A DNA stretch of 64,000 nucleotides from Halapricum desulfuricans (GTDB lineage: Archaea > Halobacteriota > Halobacteria > Halobacteriales > Haloarculaceae). Positions 55,701-63,555 of this stretch are shown in pieces. Location of the stretch: positions 2,170,001 through 2,234,000 of the forward strand of contig NZ_CP064787.1 of NCBI RefSeq assembly GCF_017094505.1, given 5' to 3'. A program made the translations under genes and the position numbers. The notes below the pieces were generated by a model that saw only the letters and a list, made by a program, of their open reading frames with translations, made no database searches and was not told where the DNA came from. Numbering within the stretch: position 1 is the first letter of the stretch; each line of letters opens with the position of its first letter.

Positions 55701-56237
55701 GATGTCGCTCACCAGACCGGCGCGGACGAACACTTCCGGAAGGCCGACGACGCGCTGACCCGGATCGAAGAACTGATCGACGACATCCTGACGCTGGCTC
55801 GACAGCCCGGAACGGTAACCCAGACGAGCGCGGTCTCGCTGGCGACCGTCGCTCGCGAGAGCTGGGGGTACGTCCGGACCGGCAACGCCGACCTGATCGT
55901 CGACTGCGAGACCAGCGAGACGATCGAAGCGAACCGCGATCGGCTGGCTCAGTTACTCGAGAATCTCTTCCGCAATGCTGTCGAACACGGCGGCGAAGAC
56001 GTGACCATCCGGATCGGGACCACGGCGGACGGCTTCTACGTCGCCGACGACGGTGTCGGCATCCCCGAAGACGCACGTGACGCCGTCTTCGAACACGGCT
56101 ACACGACCAACGACGGCGGAACTGGGCTCGGCCTCTCTATCGTCTCGGACATCGCGGCGGCCCATGGCTGGACCCCGTCTGTGACCGAGAGCGAGTCCGG
56201 CGGCGCACGCTTCGAATTCCACGAACGACCGACCTGA
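52737..56237 (+). CDS. Multi-PAS/GAF sensor histidine kinase with degenerate receiver
   Basis: 1,166 aa, no membrane segment. Order: receiver-like (13-125), PAS (~150-250), GAF (~280-410), PAS (~425-540), PAS (~545-670), PAS (~675-800), GAF (~810-945), HisKA with FASVVAHDLRNPLS (H-box), HATPase with NLFRNAVEHGG, VADDGVGIP and GGTGLGLSIVSD. The receiver's phospho-acceptor Asp is replaced by Gly64 (CVVVGSRLRG) and the conserved Lys by Arg, so it cannot take phosphate normally. The two PAS copies with DLLPQLVFAKGESG and DALPQQVFVKDSGG look like a recent duplication. Signal unknown. Convergent with ppc. Confidence 0.92.
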   Translation: MSQRPSGGGGSSTYHVLYADRDGDFAGFLGDRLEREDRRLEVRTVDTAQEATESLDAVDCVVVGSRLRGIDPIETIERVRERAPDLPVVLFTARGSESLASDAISAGVSDYVVREPGVEQYRILATRLVNLAEGYRAERRATAATERLAAVYERIDDAFYAVDDEWRVTYWNERMADRTGVSAADIVGDVVWDVFPEMVDSEAYERYHEAMTTQQRVTFQTYVEPLEYWIEVRVFPDEDGLSIYSREITDRKDRERALERRSEHLRRLHEITTDETASFDEQLRELLALGRDRLAADAGIVAEFDDGYTVRAADAPDLTVGAGERFDMTGTICAEMSDRAVDTVRTATDVIADAHPVYRDRSVETFVGVPIDASDGVYGAISFAGFDDDSPSVSEHDRTFVRLLAQWIGREVSRRAASQKAQTNERYLRAVIDALPQQVFVKDSGGRYLLANGAAADVYGISPAELEGSTDEEYAKESDHRDFRADDLSVIESGEAKTIPEDTFVDADGEKQTVRTEIQPLETPHGDERRALVVATDITERKRLEQQLDRSRKRLRQLVDLLPQLVFAKGESGEYLFANEGLAQAYGTTVEAIEGATDAELANSETEAEQFRADDREVIESGEPKTIPEETLTYPDGEKRVLETRKIPFEPVESDDRAVLGVATDITGLKETERELRKFEKAVESAGHGIYITDTDATIEYVNSTFEEITGYSADEAIGETPRLIRSDVLGEAYYEEMWNTILSGETWHAEIQDRRKSGEIYYADQTITPIEDDSGEIEAFVAIQRDVTERKRLEQRLRGLHVASQELSVAETVPEIAEIAVDAVEDVLELPAATLWRYDESADELVPTAVSETGERIVDSPPAISRDDSLPWWVFEHREMRVVEDITATEHAEDEPSPLRSSMAVPVGDIGVIAAGSVDVAAFDDIDIDLFQILSGAVEAAMTRAEREQQLRERERELARQNERLDEFASVVAHDLRNPLSIAIGMLDVAHQTGADEHFRKADDALTRIEELIDDILTLARQPGTVTQTSAVSLATVARESWGYVRTGNADLIVDCETSETIEANRDRLAQLLENLFRNAVEHGGEDVTIRIGTTADGFYVADDGVGIPEDARDAVFEHGYTTNDGGTGLGLSIVSDIAAAHGWTPSVTESESGGARFEFHERPT

Positions 56238-56250
56238 TCGGCGAGGAAAA

Positions 56251-57729
56251 CTACCCGAGGAACTGCCGGATCTGGGCGGCCCGGACGATTCCGGCACGCA
56301 CGGCGTCGGCGTCCTCGCGGTTCAGCGCGTCGATGACGTCGTCGGTCGCCGACCGGTGCTGGGGGTCGGGATCGACGTCGACCAGATCCAGGCCGGCGGT
56401 CGCGCGGTCCTCGTCCAGCGGCAAGACCAGTTGCGACCGGGGGTTATAATATCGGGCCGCGTCCGCAAGCGTCTCGAAGAACCGCGGGAACGCCTCCTCG
56501 ACGAACTCGATGTCTTCCTCCGAGAGGCCGGCAAGCCCCATCAGCGTCGGCGGGAAGCCGATGCTGTACAGCGTCGCAGTGTAGGTAATCGCCCGCGGGA
56601 GCTGGGTCTCGCCGACCTCCCGGGAGTAGCCGAACAGCCCGACGTGGAGCTTGCGGGCCCGCCGCTTGGGCGTGTACTCGGCGATCCGGTTGACCAGCGG
56701 CGCGACCTGCTCGACCTGCTCGGCGTAGACCTCCTCGACGGCGTCGACGACCGCCAGGGCGCGCTCCTCGTCGATGCGCTCCTCGTGTCGGCTCTCCGGG
56801 GCCGACCGCAGCGTCTCGATGGCCCCCTGAACCGTCTCGACCGGGTAATCGTACTTGAACGCCGACTGGACGGTGAACGTCTCGACCTCCGGCCACGCGT
56901 CGAGCGTCGCCTCGACGGTCGTCGGCGAGAGGTTGCCCCGGAACGGTGCCGAACCGGCCCCGAGCATCGGGTAGATGTCGATGCCTTCCTCCTCGGCCAT
57001 GTCGTACAGTCGCTGCATGGAGACCTTGTTGATCAGGTCCGCCGACAGCGACCCGTAGTTGAGCGCCGGGTCGGAACGCGCCAGGAAGACCCGCTGGGCG
57101 TCGACGTCACGACCCTCGACGTAGCCCCGGATAATCTCGTCGGCGGCGAGCATGTGCTCGCGGTCCTCGATCAGCGGGATGACGTTGATCGAGTTCGGCC
57201 GGAAGTCGCCGACCCACTCCGAGACCGTTCGCCCGTCCAGCAGCTCCTCGTCGCCCTTGGCGACGACGAACTGCTCGTAGTAGTCGTGGACGGCGTTGAG
57301 CTGGTCAGCGTCGGTCACCATCGGGATGATGACCTCGAAGATCGGCGGCACGACGCCTTCGTCGTGCTCGTCGTAGAACAGCTCCGCCGCGTCGTACGAC
57401 CGCGGGATGCTCTCGAGGATCTCCAGCAGGACCTTCGCCTCGGCCTTCTCGACGTCCGGATTCGGACCGCGGACCGTCAGGCGGACGTCCTCGCCCAGTT
57501 TCGAGTCCAGAAAGTACTGATCGAACCGCGACAGCAGTTTCTTGACCGCGTACTCGTCGCCCTCCTTCCCCTCGAAGTCCCACATCTGTTCGTCCGCGCC
57601 GAGGTGCGAGTACGCGTAATAGGCCTCCTGAATCTCGTCTTCGCCTTCGATCACTTCGCCCTCCGCGAAGAACGGAACCGTCGCGTTGTCTGGATGTTGC
57701 GTGCTGAGTACGCGCGGTGGGTCCGGCAT
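56251..57729 (-). CDS. ppcA: Phosphoenolpyruvate carboxylase, archaeal type
   Basis: 492 aa, the short archaeal form (bacterial enzymes are ~900). The start RVLSTQHPDNATVPFF, plus RGPNPDVEKAEAKVL, LNYGSLSADLINKVSMQRL, LGAGSAPFRGNLSP and QSAFKYDYP, are typical. It adds bicarbonate to PEP to give oxaloacetate, feeding the TCA cycle alongside PorAB acetyl-CoA. The ATG is followed at once by family sequence. AT-rich TATTCCG/ATTACTTTTATTCC upstream (57770-57785) may hold the promoter. Confidence 0.95.
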   Translation of the reverse strand: MPDPPRVLSTQHPDNATVPFFAEGEVIEGEDEIQEAYYAYSHLGADEQMWDFEGKEGDEYAVKKLLSRFDQYFLDSKLGEDVRLTVRGPNPDVEKAEAKVLLEILESIPRSYDAAELFYDEHDEGVVPPIFEVIIPMVTDADQLNAVHDYYEQFVVAKGDEELLDGRTVSEWVGDFRPNSINVIPLIEDREHMLAADEIIRGYVEGRDVDAQRVFLARSDPALNYGSLSADLINKVSMQRLYDMAEEEGIDIYPMLGAGSAPFRGNLSPTTVEATLDAWPEVETFTVQSAFKYDYPVETVQGAIETLRSAPESRHEERIDEERALAVVDAVEEVYAEQVEQVAPLVNRIAEYTPKRRARKLHVGLFGYSREVGETQLPRAITYTATLYSIGFPPTLMGLAGLSEEDIEFVEEAFPRFFETLADAARYYNPRSQLVLPLDEDRATAGLDLVDVDPDPQHRSATDDVIDALNREDADAVRAGIVRAAQIRQFLG

Positions 57730-57917
57730 ATATTACCGTCTCTTCAACGGTCACATAGGAGTTTCCACTCCCGATTACTTTTATTCCGTCAGTGAGTGGC
57801 CCCTCGGTTCTCCTCGACAACCACCTCGAAACCGAACGATTCGAAACGCGGGGCGAGCCGTCGCTCGAACCGGTGGCGATACAACGCCAAAATATAGTGC
57901 GTAGTCGGAGTGGCCGA

Positions 57918-58361
57918 CTACTCGATCTCGATCGTGCGCGGCTCTTCGACCTCGAGCTTCGGGAGCGTGACCGTCAGGACGCCGTTTTTCATGCGGGCTT
58001 TCACGCTCGTTTTGTCGACTTCGTCGGGCAACTGGATCGACCTGTGCATTGATTCGTGGCGGCGCTCACGGCGCAAGTACTGTGCCGCTTCTTCCTCCGT
58101 GGCTTCCTCGCGTTCGGCATCGATGTGGAGCGTGTGATCCGTGACCTCGATCTCGACATCGTCGCGCTCGAAACCCGGCAGGTCGACCGTTACGGCGAAC
58201 TCGTCGCCGCGCTCGACGAGGTCGATCGCCATTTCTTCGAAGCCCGCCCACCGGCTGAGTGCTCCCTCCGGCTCCCACTTCCGCGACGATTCCTCAAGTT
58301 GCCGGCTCATCCGCTCGAAAAGCCGTTCGAGCTCCTCAAAGGGGTTGCTGCGTGTGCTCAT
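57918..58361 (-). CDS. hsp20: Small heat-shock protein Hsp20
   Basis: 147 aa. An N-terminal helical region (NPFEELERLFERMSRQLEES) precedes an alpha-crystallin domain (MAIDLVERGDEFAVTVDLPG, VTDHTLHIDAEREE, IQLPDEVDKTSVKARMKNGV with the A-x-x-x-N-G-V-L motif). The C-terminal I-E-I motif anchors oligomers. ATP-independent holdase. On the minus strand TTTCATTATAG (about 58392-58402) is a likely TATA region 25-40 bp before the start, with the short leader common for heat-shock genes. Confidence 0.94.
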   Translation of the reverse strand: MSTRSNPFEELERLFERMSRQLEESSRKWEPEGALSRWAGFEEMAIDLVERGDEFAVTVDLPGFERDDVEIEVTDHTLHIDAEREEATEEEAAQYLRRERRHESMHRSIQLPDEVDKTSVKARMKNGVLTVTLPKLEVEEPRTIEIE

Positions 58362-58452
58362 GTTCTACACCAATACATGATACTACGCCAACTATAATGA
58401 AATGCTAGGTGGTTTTCGGGCCGTCTGCGGAACCACACTTGCTCCAGTGGAG

Positions 58453-58529
58453 GCGCACCCGTAGGCGTGCGCTTGCATAGCGCGGGACCTTGGTCCCGCG
58501 GACCACGCGAGCGGGCGCGTAACGCCCGT
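58453..58529. ncRNA. Three consecutive GC hairpins, possible structured RNA
   Basis: Perfect inverted repeats follow one another: GCGCAC/GTGCGC (58453-58472, 8-nt loop), CGCGGGACC/GGTCCCGCG (58481-58500, 2-nt loop) and CGGGCG/CGCCCG (58512-58528, 5-nt loop). No T-tract follows them, so they are not ordinary terminators. A frame from GTG 58528 (SEVANAMLEHLIRHVPVVEG, then QKVTTFDLATYLRR) looks coding for ~40 codons and then loses bias. Could be a small RNA or the end of a lost mobile element. Confidence 0.4.
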
Positions 58530-58790
58530 GAGCGAAGTCGCCAACGCGATGCTCGAACACCTGATCCGTCACGTCCCGGTCGTCGAGGGACAGAAGGTCA
58601 CGACCTTCGACCTGGCGACGTACTTGAGACGGTCGCTCGATCCCTCATTGTCGCCGACGGTCCGTTCCGGATCGCCCGCTCTCCGTTGCGGTCGGATCAG
58701 CATCTCGTTGCAGCCATCCGTATCAGTGGCCGTCTTCCGCTTTTCACCCCGTCTTCCGGGAAGATCCCTGCGACCGTGTCGGGGTATCAT

Positions 58791-58867
58791 AGTGGCCGTT
58801 GTAACGATTTGCCGTGTGACCACACGCGGCCGTGCGGTCGACCCGGAAGGGACCTACAACGGTCACT
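58791..58867 (+). repeat. 77-bp inverted-repeat (MITE-like) element, copy 2
   Basis: Terminal inverted repeats AGTGGCCGTTGTA and TACAACGGTCACT are complementary at 12 of 13 positions. It shares length, layout and the internal GTGCGGTCGAC...CGGAA with 18932-19007. It lies in the 560-bp gap between hsp20 and the PUA gene (58362-58922), which otherwise holds only the hairpins described at 58453. Confidence 0.6.
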
Positions 58868-58922
58868 GTGGGTCGAAAATCCGGCCCTGTTCGGTCGACT
58901 TGTTACCCCTGATAAGACAGCC

Positions 58923-59435
58923 CTACGCCACGAACTCGTACAGTTCGTCGCCGACGTGATGGATCGAGTCGACGACCTTGCCCTCGTCGCCGAGCATCTC
59001 CTCGCTGTCGACCCGGGCGCGCCCGATCGCCAGCACCTTCCCGTGGGTCTCCTCGGCGATCACGACCAGATCGCCCGCCTCGATGGAGTCGTCGGCCTCG
59101 ACGATCCCGGGGCGCATCACGTCGGCCCCGTCCGAGACGAACGAGACCGCGCCGGCGTCGACGGTGACGACGTTCCGTTCCGGCGGGTACTCGTTTGCCC
59201 CCCTGACCGTGAGGAACGGTGCCGGTTTTGCGGCATCGCTCTCTCCCTGCGTCTCGCTGTCCAGATACAGGACGGCCGGTTCGCCGTCCACGAGGACGAC
59301 GTCCCAGTCGCTGTCCTCGAACTCGACCTTCTCGAAGCTGTCCGCGTCGATTTCGACCCCCAGCGTCTCCCGGACGGCCTCGACGATCTCGTCGATGGCG
59401 TCCGCCCGGAGGTGGTGTCGGGACTTGACGTTCAT
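58923..59435 (-). CDS. PUA-domain RNA-binding protein
   Basis: 170 aa. The N-terminal ~80 residues (KSRHHLRADAIDEIVEAVRE) are the pre-PUA domain of the MCT-1/DUF1947 group. The C-terminal PUA domain carries VVTVDAGAVSFVSDGADVMRPGI and DLVVIAEETHGKVLAIGRA. Eukaryotic relatives act in translation re-initiation and ribosome recycling; the archaeal protein probably binds tRNA or rRNA. Divergent from the RNB nuclease gene. Confidence 0.88.
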   Translation of the reverse strand: MNVKSRHHLRADAIDEIVEAVRETLGVEIDADSFEKVEFEDSDWDVVLVDGEPAVLYLDSETQGESDAAKPAPFLTVRGANEYPPERNVVTVDAGAVSFVSDGADVMRPGIVEADDSIEAGDLVVIAEETHGKVLAIGRARVDSEEMLGDEGKVVDSIHHVGDELYEFVA

Positions 59436-59548
59436 ACGTGGCGATTGCCGCCGACGAGGTTAAAACGACCGTTTGTCCGCGCTGAGGTTGCCGACAGCGC
59501 GACCGGCCTGTCGAAACGCCTACCTACAGGGTGGGCCTATCGAAAGCC

Positions 59549-60829
59549 ATGACCGACGAGTCCGCCCAGGCCGAGGCCGGGACCGCCGAGGGGCAGGGCC
59601 CCGTGGAGATCGACGAGGAACTGGCCCGCCATCTGGAGAACAAGCGCGAGGAGCTGTTCGAGAAGTTCGACATCCGCGACGCGTTCCCGCCGGAGGTCCT
59701 TGAGGAGGCCGAACAACGGACGACCGACGTCCAGGAAGAGATCCAGAGCGAAGTCGACGAGCGCCGCGACCTGCGCGAGAAGACCGCCTTCACTGTCGAC
59801 CCGATCGACGCACAGGACTTCGACGACGCCCTCTCGATCGACGTGCGCGACGACGAGATCGTCCTGTGGGTCCACATCGCCGACGTGACCCATTACGTCA
59901 ATCCCGAGACGGCGATGTGGAGCGAGGCCGTCGAGCGCGGGAACACGGTCTATCTGCCCGCCTACACGGTCCACATGCTGCCGCCGATCCTCGCCGAGAC
60001 CGTCTGCTCGCTGGTGCCCGAGGAGGATCGACTCGCCCACACCGTCGAGATGCACCTCGATCCCGAGACCCTCTCCTACGAGACCATCGAGATCTACAAG
60101 TCGGTCATCCGGAGCGACGAGCGGCTGACCTACACGCAGGCCGAGAACCGACTCGACGACCCCGACGCGCCGCTGCACGACGAACTCTCGGCGGTGTGGG
60201 AGCTGGCCGACAGCATGCACGAACAGCGCAAGGAAGACGGTTCGCTCGTGTTGAACCCCAAGCGCGACCGCGCCCACACCATCATCGAGGAGTGCATGCT
60301 CAAGGCCAACAAGGCCGTCACGCACGAACTCATGTGGGACCGCGGCGTCGAGGCGATGTACCGCGTTCACCCCCAGCCCGCGCCAGAGGAGTGGGACGAG
60401 GCGCTCCAGGAAATCCAGGAACTGGACGGCGTCTCGATCCCCGGCAGCGCGTGGGACGACCCCCGGAAGGCCGTCAACGCCACCCTCGAACAGGCCCCGG
60501 CGCGCCAGCTGGACAAGATCCAGTGGGCCGTGATGAAAGTCATGCCCCGCGCCAAGTACATGAACGACCCCTTCGGCGGCCACCACGCGCTGAACTTCGA
60601 GATCTACGGGCACTTCACCTCGCCGATCCGCCGCCTCTCGGATCTGATCAACCACTGGATCGTCTACACCAACGACGTGCCCGAGGATCTGGTCGCGCTG
60701 TGTGACCGCGCCTCCGAGCGCCAGCAAAAGGCAGAGAAGTGCGAACGCGAGTACAAGCAGTTCCTCGAGGAAGTCGGGCTCGACCCCGCCGCCGTGAACA
60801 ACCGCGGGATCGAAGTCGTCGAGGAGTAG
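59549..60829 (+). CDS. rnr: RNB-domain ribonuclease (RNase R/II family)
   Basis: 426 aa. Catalytic aspartates in FTVDPIDAQDFDDALSID; then VWVHIADVTHYVNPETAMWS-like HIADVTHYV, LPAYTVHMLPPILAETVCSL, and the C-terminal HFTSPIRRLSDLINHW. It degrades RNA 3' to 5' processively. It lacks the cold-shock and S1 domains of bacterial RNase R and is about half the length, as in other haloarchaea. Start MTDESAQAEAG is preferred to a six-codon longer frame. Convergent with tfb. Confidence 0.93.
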   Translation: MTDESAQAEAGTAEGQGPVEIDEELARHLENKREELFEKFDIRDAFPPEVLEEAEQRTTDVQEEIQSEVDERRDLREKTAFTVDPIDAQDFDDALSIDVRDDEIVLWVHIADVTHYVNPETAMWSEAVERGNTVYLPAYTVHMLPPILAETVCSLVPEEDRLAHTVEMHLDPETLSYETIEIYKSVIRSDERLTYTQAENRLDDPDAPLHDELSAVWELADSMHEQRKEDGSLVLNPKRDRAHTIIEECMLKANKAVTHELMWDRGVEAMYRVHPQPAPEEWDEALQEIQELDGVSIPGSAWDDPRKAVNATLEQAPARQLDKIQWAVMKVMPRAKYMNDPFGGHHALNFEIYGHFTSPIRRLSDLINHWIVYTNDVPEDLVALCDRASERQQKAEKCEREYKQFLEEVGLDPAAVNNRGIEVVEE

Positions 60830-60873
60830 TCACGGCGATCGCGCCGGTCGGGAGTAGTTTCGCGCCGTTTCGA

Positions 60874-61830
60874 TCACAGTCCCATCGCTTCGATCTGTTC
60901 CTGATAGCGGTTTCGAATGGTGACTTCGGTGACCTGCGCGACGTCGGCGACCTCGCGCTGGGTCTTCTTCTCGTTGCAGAGCAGCGAGGCGGCGTAGATC
61001 GCGGCGGCGGCGTAGCCGGTCGGCGATTTGCCCGAGAGCAGCCCCTGCTCGGCGGTCACGTCGATGATCTCGTTGGCCTTCGACTGGACCTCTTCGGTTA
61101 GTTCGAGCGAGGAGCAAAATCGCGGGACGTACTTCTTGGGATCGACCGGCTTCATCTTCAGCCCGAGCTCCTGTGCGATGTAGCGATACGTCCGGCCGAT
61201 CTCTTTCTGTTCGACCCGCGAGACGTCCGAGACCTCCTCGAGACTGCGCGGGATGTCCTCCTGTCGACAGGCGGCATACAGCGCCGCGGTGGCGACGCCC
61301 TCGATCGACCGGCCGCGGATGAGATCGTCGTCCAGCGCGCGTCGGTAGATCACCGACGCGACCTCCCGGACCGAGCGCGGGACGCCCAGCGCCGAGGCCA
61401 TACGGTCGACTTCAGAGAGGGCAAACTGCAGGTTGCGCTCGCCCGCGTCTTTCGTCCGGATCCGCTCCTGCCAGCGACGCAGTCGGTGCATCTGGCTGCG
61501 CTTTTTCGAGGAGATCGACCGACCGTAGGCGTCCTTGTCTTTCCAGTCGATCGTCGTCGTCAGTCCCTTGTCGTGCATCGTCTTCGTCGTCGGCGCGCCG
61601 ACCCGGGATTTCTCCTGACGCTCGCCGTGATTGAACGCCCGCCACTCGGGCCCCCGATCGATCGTTCCTTCCTCCACCACCAGCCCGCAGTCGTCACACA
61701 CCAGTTCGCCCCCGTCCGCGCTCGCGATCAGCGACGTCGAGCCACACTCCGGACACTGCTCGCGTTCGTCCTGTTCCGTCGTGTCCTCGTCGGTGGCCAC
61801 TCGCTCACGCTGCCGACTGGAACGTTCCAT
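60874..61830 (-). CDS. tfb: Transcription initiation factor TFB
   Basis: 318 aa. Zinc ribbon [11 protein letters not shown]-type (EQCPECGS ... LVCDDCGLV), B-reader/linker ([21 protein letters not shown]), and two cyclin-like repeats ending in the helix-turn-helix [21 protein letters not shown], which reads the BRE. It bridges TBP to RNA polymerase. Haloarchaea carry several TFBs with different promoter preference. Start [10 protein letters not shown] at 61830 is supported by ACTTTATCAC ~25 bp upstream; 43 earlier in-frame codons are not TFB-like. Confidence 0.96.
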   Translation of the reverse strand: MERSSRQRERVATDEDTTEQDEREQCPECGSTSLIASADGGELVCDDCGLVVEEGTIDRGPEWRAFNHGERQEKSRVGAPTTKTMHDKGLTTTIDWKDKDAYGRSISSKKRSQMHRLRRWQERIRTKDAGERNLQFALSEVDRMASALGVPRSVREVASVIYRRALDDDLIRGRSIEGVATAALYAACRQEDIPRSLEEVSDVSRVEQKEIGRTYRYIAQELGLKMKPVDPKKYVPRFCSSLELTEEVQSKANEIIDVTAEQGLLSGKSPTGYAAAAIYAASLLCNEKKTQREVADVAQVTEVTIRNRYQEQIEAMGL

Positions 61831-61989
61831 GTTTTCAACTAGGGATGCACAGCAGTGATAAAGTTTGCCTCGTGACAACCAGTGAAAAATCCCGTCCGGA
61901 AACCGGCTCCCGCCGGCAGTATTAACCGCTCGCGCGCTGTCGGGGTTCTCCATGGCCATATCGATCTTACTGGCCGGACGGCGATCACC

Positions 61990-62553
61990 ATGAGTACTGG
62001 AGACTCCGACGCCCCCGATATCGGGGACGTCTTCGACCGGCTCGAGGAACTGGCCGAGACAGTTGACTCCGAAGCGGAGCGCGAACAGGTCGAGGCGGCG
62101 ATGGCGGTCGCTTCGGAGGCGTCCCGGTCTGACACCGCGTTCGGACGCGTCATCTGGGGATTCGACCGCGCCGACGCAACGGAAGCGCTGCTCGGTGCGC
62201 TGCTGTTCGGGATCCCGATGGCTGTCGAGGGTGGGACAGGCGAGATCGGCGCGTTCCTCGCGACTCGTCCGCTGGTGCTGGTGGGCACTGCCCTGTCCGC
62301 GCTGGCGATCACAGTCGGCGTGTTGTACGTCGCGGAAATCCAGGACGTTCGTGTCAGGCGTCGGCTGTTCGGAATCGTTCCCATTCGACTCGCCGGCGTC
62401 CTCGCGATCTCGTTTCTGCTTGCGGTCGTGTTGCTGACCGCGTGGGGGCGCGTCGACTGGGAGCGGCCGGCCGTCGCGCTCGCGAACGTCGTGGTCGCGT
62501 TCGTCCCGATGTCGATCGGTGCGGCTCTCGGCGATATCCTCCCGGGAAGCTAG
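61990..62553 (+). CDS. DUF2391-like membrane protein
   Basis: 187 aa. An acidic N-terminal ~60 residues ([20 protein letters not shown]) is followed by four hydrophobic segments (about 68-82, 88-112, 130-152, 160-182). The pattern [28 protein letters not shown] is characteristic of DUF2391-type haloarchaeal membrane proteins, whose function is unknown. Start MSTGDSD at 61990 is chosen; the 36-codon longer frame runs into the divergent tfb promoter. Confidence 0.7.
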   Translation: MSTGDSDAPDIGDVFDRLEELAETVDSEAEREQVEAAMAVASEASRSDTAFGRVIWGFDRADATEALLGALLFGIPMAVEGGTGEIGAFLATRPLVLVGTALSALAITVGVLYVAEIQDVRVRRRLFGIVPIRLAGVLAISFLLAVVLLTAWGRVDWERPAVALANVVVAFVPMSIGAALGDILPGS

Positions 62554-62667
62554 TACGGAGCGAAGGCTCTTCCCCGGGGTCTCGATACACTGGACAACCG
62601 GAGAAAACGGGTGTGAATCGGTGCGCTGTGAGCGCGCGGGAACGGCGCCTTCAGCGCGTGGAGGGCG

Positions 62668-62802
62668 TCATTGCCATTCCGTATAGCCGCACTTCCCACA
62701 GTGAAGCCGATCGCCGTGATCGGCCAGGAACGCGTCGCCGCACCGGGGGCACTGTTCGCGGTCGGTCGTCCCGTCGTCGCTGTAGAGCTCGTAGTGTGCC
62801 AT
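62668..62802 (-). CDS. rps27ae: 30S ribosomal protein S27ae
   Basis: 44 aa. [20 protein letters not shown] begins a zinc-ribbon protein with CPRCG and CGKCG pairs, ending GYTEWQ. The length and spacing match archaeal S27ae, a small-subunit zinc protein. ATG at 62802 directly adjoins the S24e stop at 62803, the usual archaeal gene order. Confidence 0.93.
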   Translation of the reverse strand: MAHYELYSDDGTTDREQCPRCGDAFLADHGDRLHCGKCGYTEWQ

Positions 62803-63114
62803 CTATGCCTCCTCCGCAGCGGTTTCCTCGCCGTCTGCGGCGATCTTGTTCCGCTCGAGCATGTGCTCCTGTTCGACCTCGAGGGCGGCCTCGGCGTCGT
62901 CGTAGACCTTGGCGTAGCCGACGGTCTTTCGCATGCCGAACTTCGTGTCGAGCTTGTGGACGACGACCTCTTCGGCGTCCTTGTTCAGCTTGGCCGCGAG
63001 CGAGTCCCGGACCGACAGCCGCGAGGGCGTCGCGTCCTCGTGGGTCATCTCGAACCGGATATCCGTCCTGTGCAACATGGGGTTTTCCGTCTCTTCGATA
63101 ATGTCGACGTCCAT
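62803..63114 (-). CDS. rps24e: 30S ribosomal protein S24e
   Basis: 103 aa. MDVDIIEETENPMLHRTDIR and KLDTKFGMRKTVGYAKVYDD are the family signatures; the acidic Glu/Ala tail (AADGEETAAEEA) is a halophile feature. Binds the small subunit body. A longer in-frame ATG (63192) lies beyond a typical start. Operon with S27ae. Confidence 0.95.
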   Translation of the reverse strand: MDVDIIEETENPMLHRTDIRFEMTHEDATPSRLSVRDSLAAKLNKDAEEVVVHKLDTKFGMRKTVGYAKVYDDAEAALEVEQEHMLERNKIAADGEETAAEEA

Positions 63115-63221
63115 AGTTCGTTGCTCGTATCTTCCCCCCGAAACGCCTAAAAGGATTTCGAACCGGCAGACGATCGACGCGCGCCCAAACACCCAAGTGT
63201 CATGGCAACGAATAACAACGT

Positions 63222-63494
63222 ATGCCGGGAGCCTGGATCTGGATCCTGGTGTACGTGCTGGCGTTCGCCCTGTTCCAGGTGCTGCTCTATCGCTATCTCC
63301 AGGGTCAGGAGCGCCCGCCGCTCGATCAGGCGACGCCGGACTACGGTGACACCGAACGAGCGCGCCCCCGGACTGCCGTCGCCGGCGTCGAGACCGACGA
63401 CGGGGAGATGATTCGCTGTCCTCGGTGTGGGGCCTACAACGAGCGCGACCCGGCCTACACCTACTGCAAGGAGTGCGTCCAGCGGCTGCAGTGA
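63222..63494 (+). CDS. Membrane-anchored zinc-ribbon protein
   Basis: 90 aa. One N-terminal helix (WIWILVYVLAFALFQVLLYR), a Pro/Arg/Thr linker, then a zinc ribbon (IRCPRCGAYNERDPAYTYCK, ending ECVQRLQ). The ribbon would face the cytoplasm. Widespread haloarchaeal type without known function. Divergent from S24e. Confidence 0.72.
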   Translation: MPGAWIWILVYVLAFALFQVLLYRYLQGQERPPLDQATPDYGDTERARPRTAVAGVETDDGEMIRCPRCGAYNERDPAYTYCKECVQRLQ

Positions 63495-63555
63495 CGAGGC
63501 CTCGCTTCGGCCGTCCGAGAGCCAGTACACGGCGAGTGGACGCGCCGATCCCCCC

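Noticed and set aside
58512-58528. Hairpins at 58453-58528 as a terminator of hsp20
   Set aside because: hsp20 is on the minus strand and ends at 57918; the hairpins lie upstream of its start and have no T-tract.
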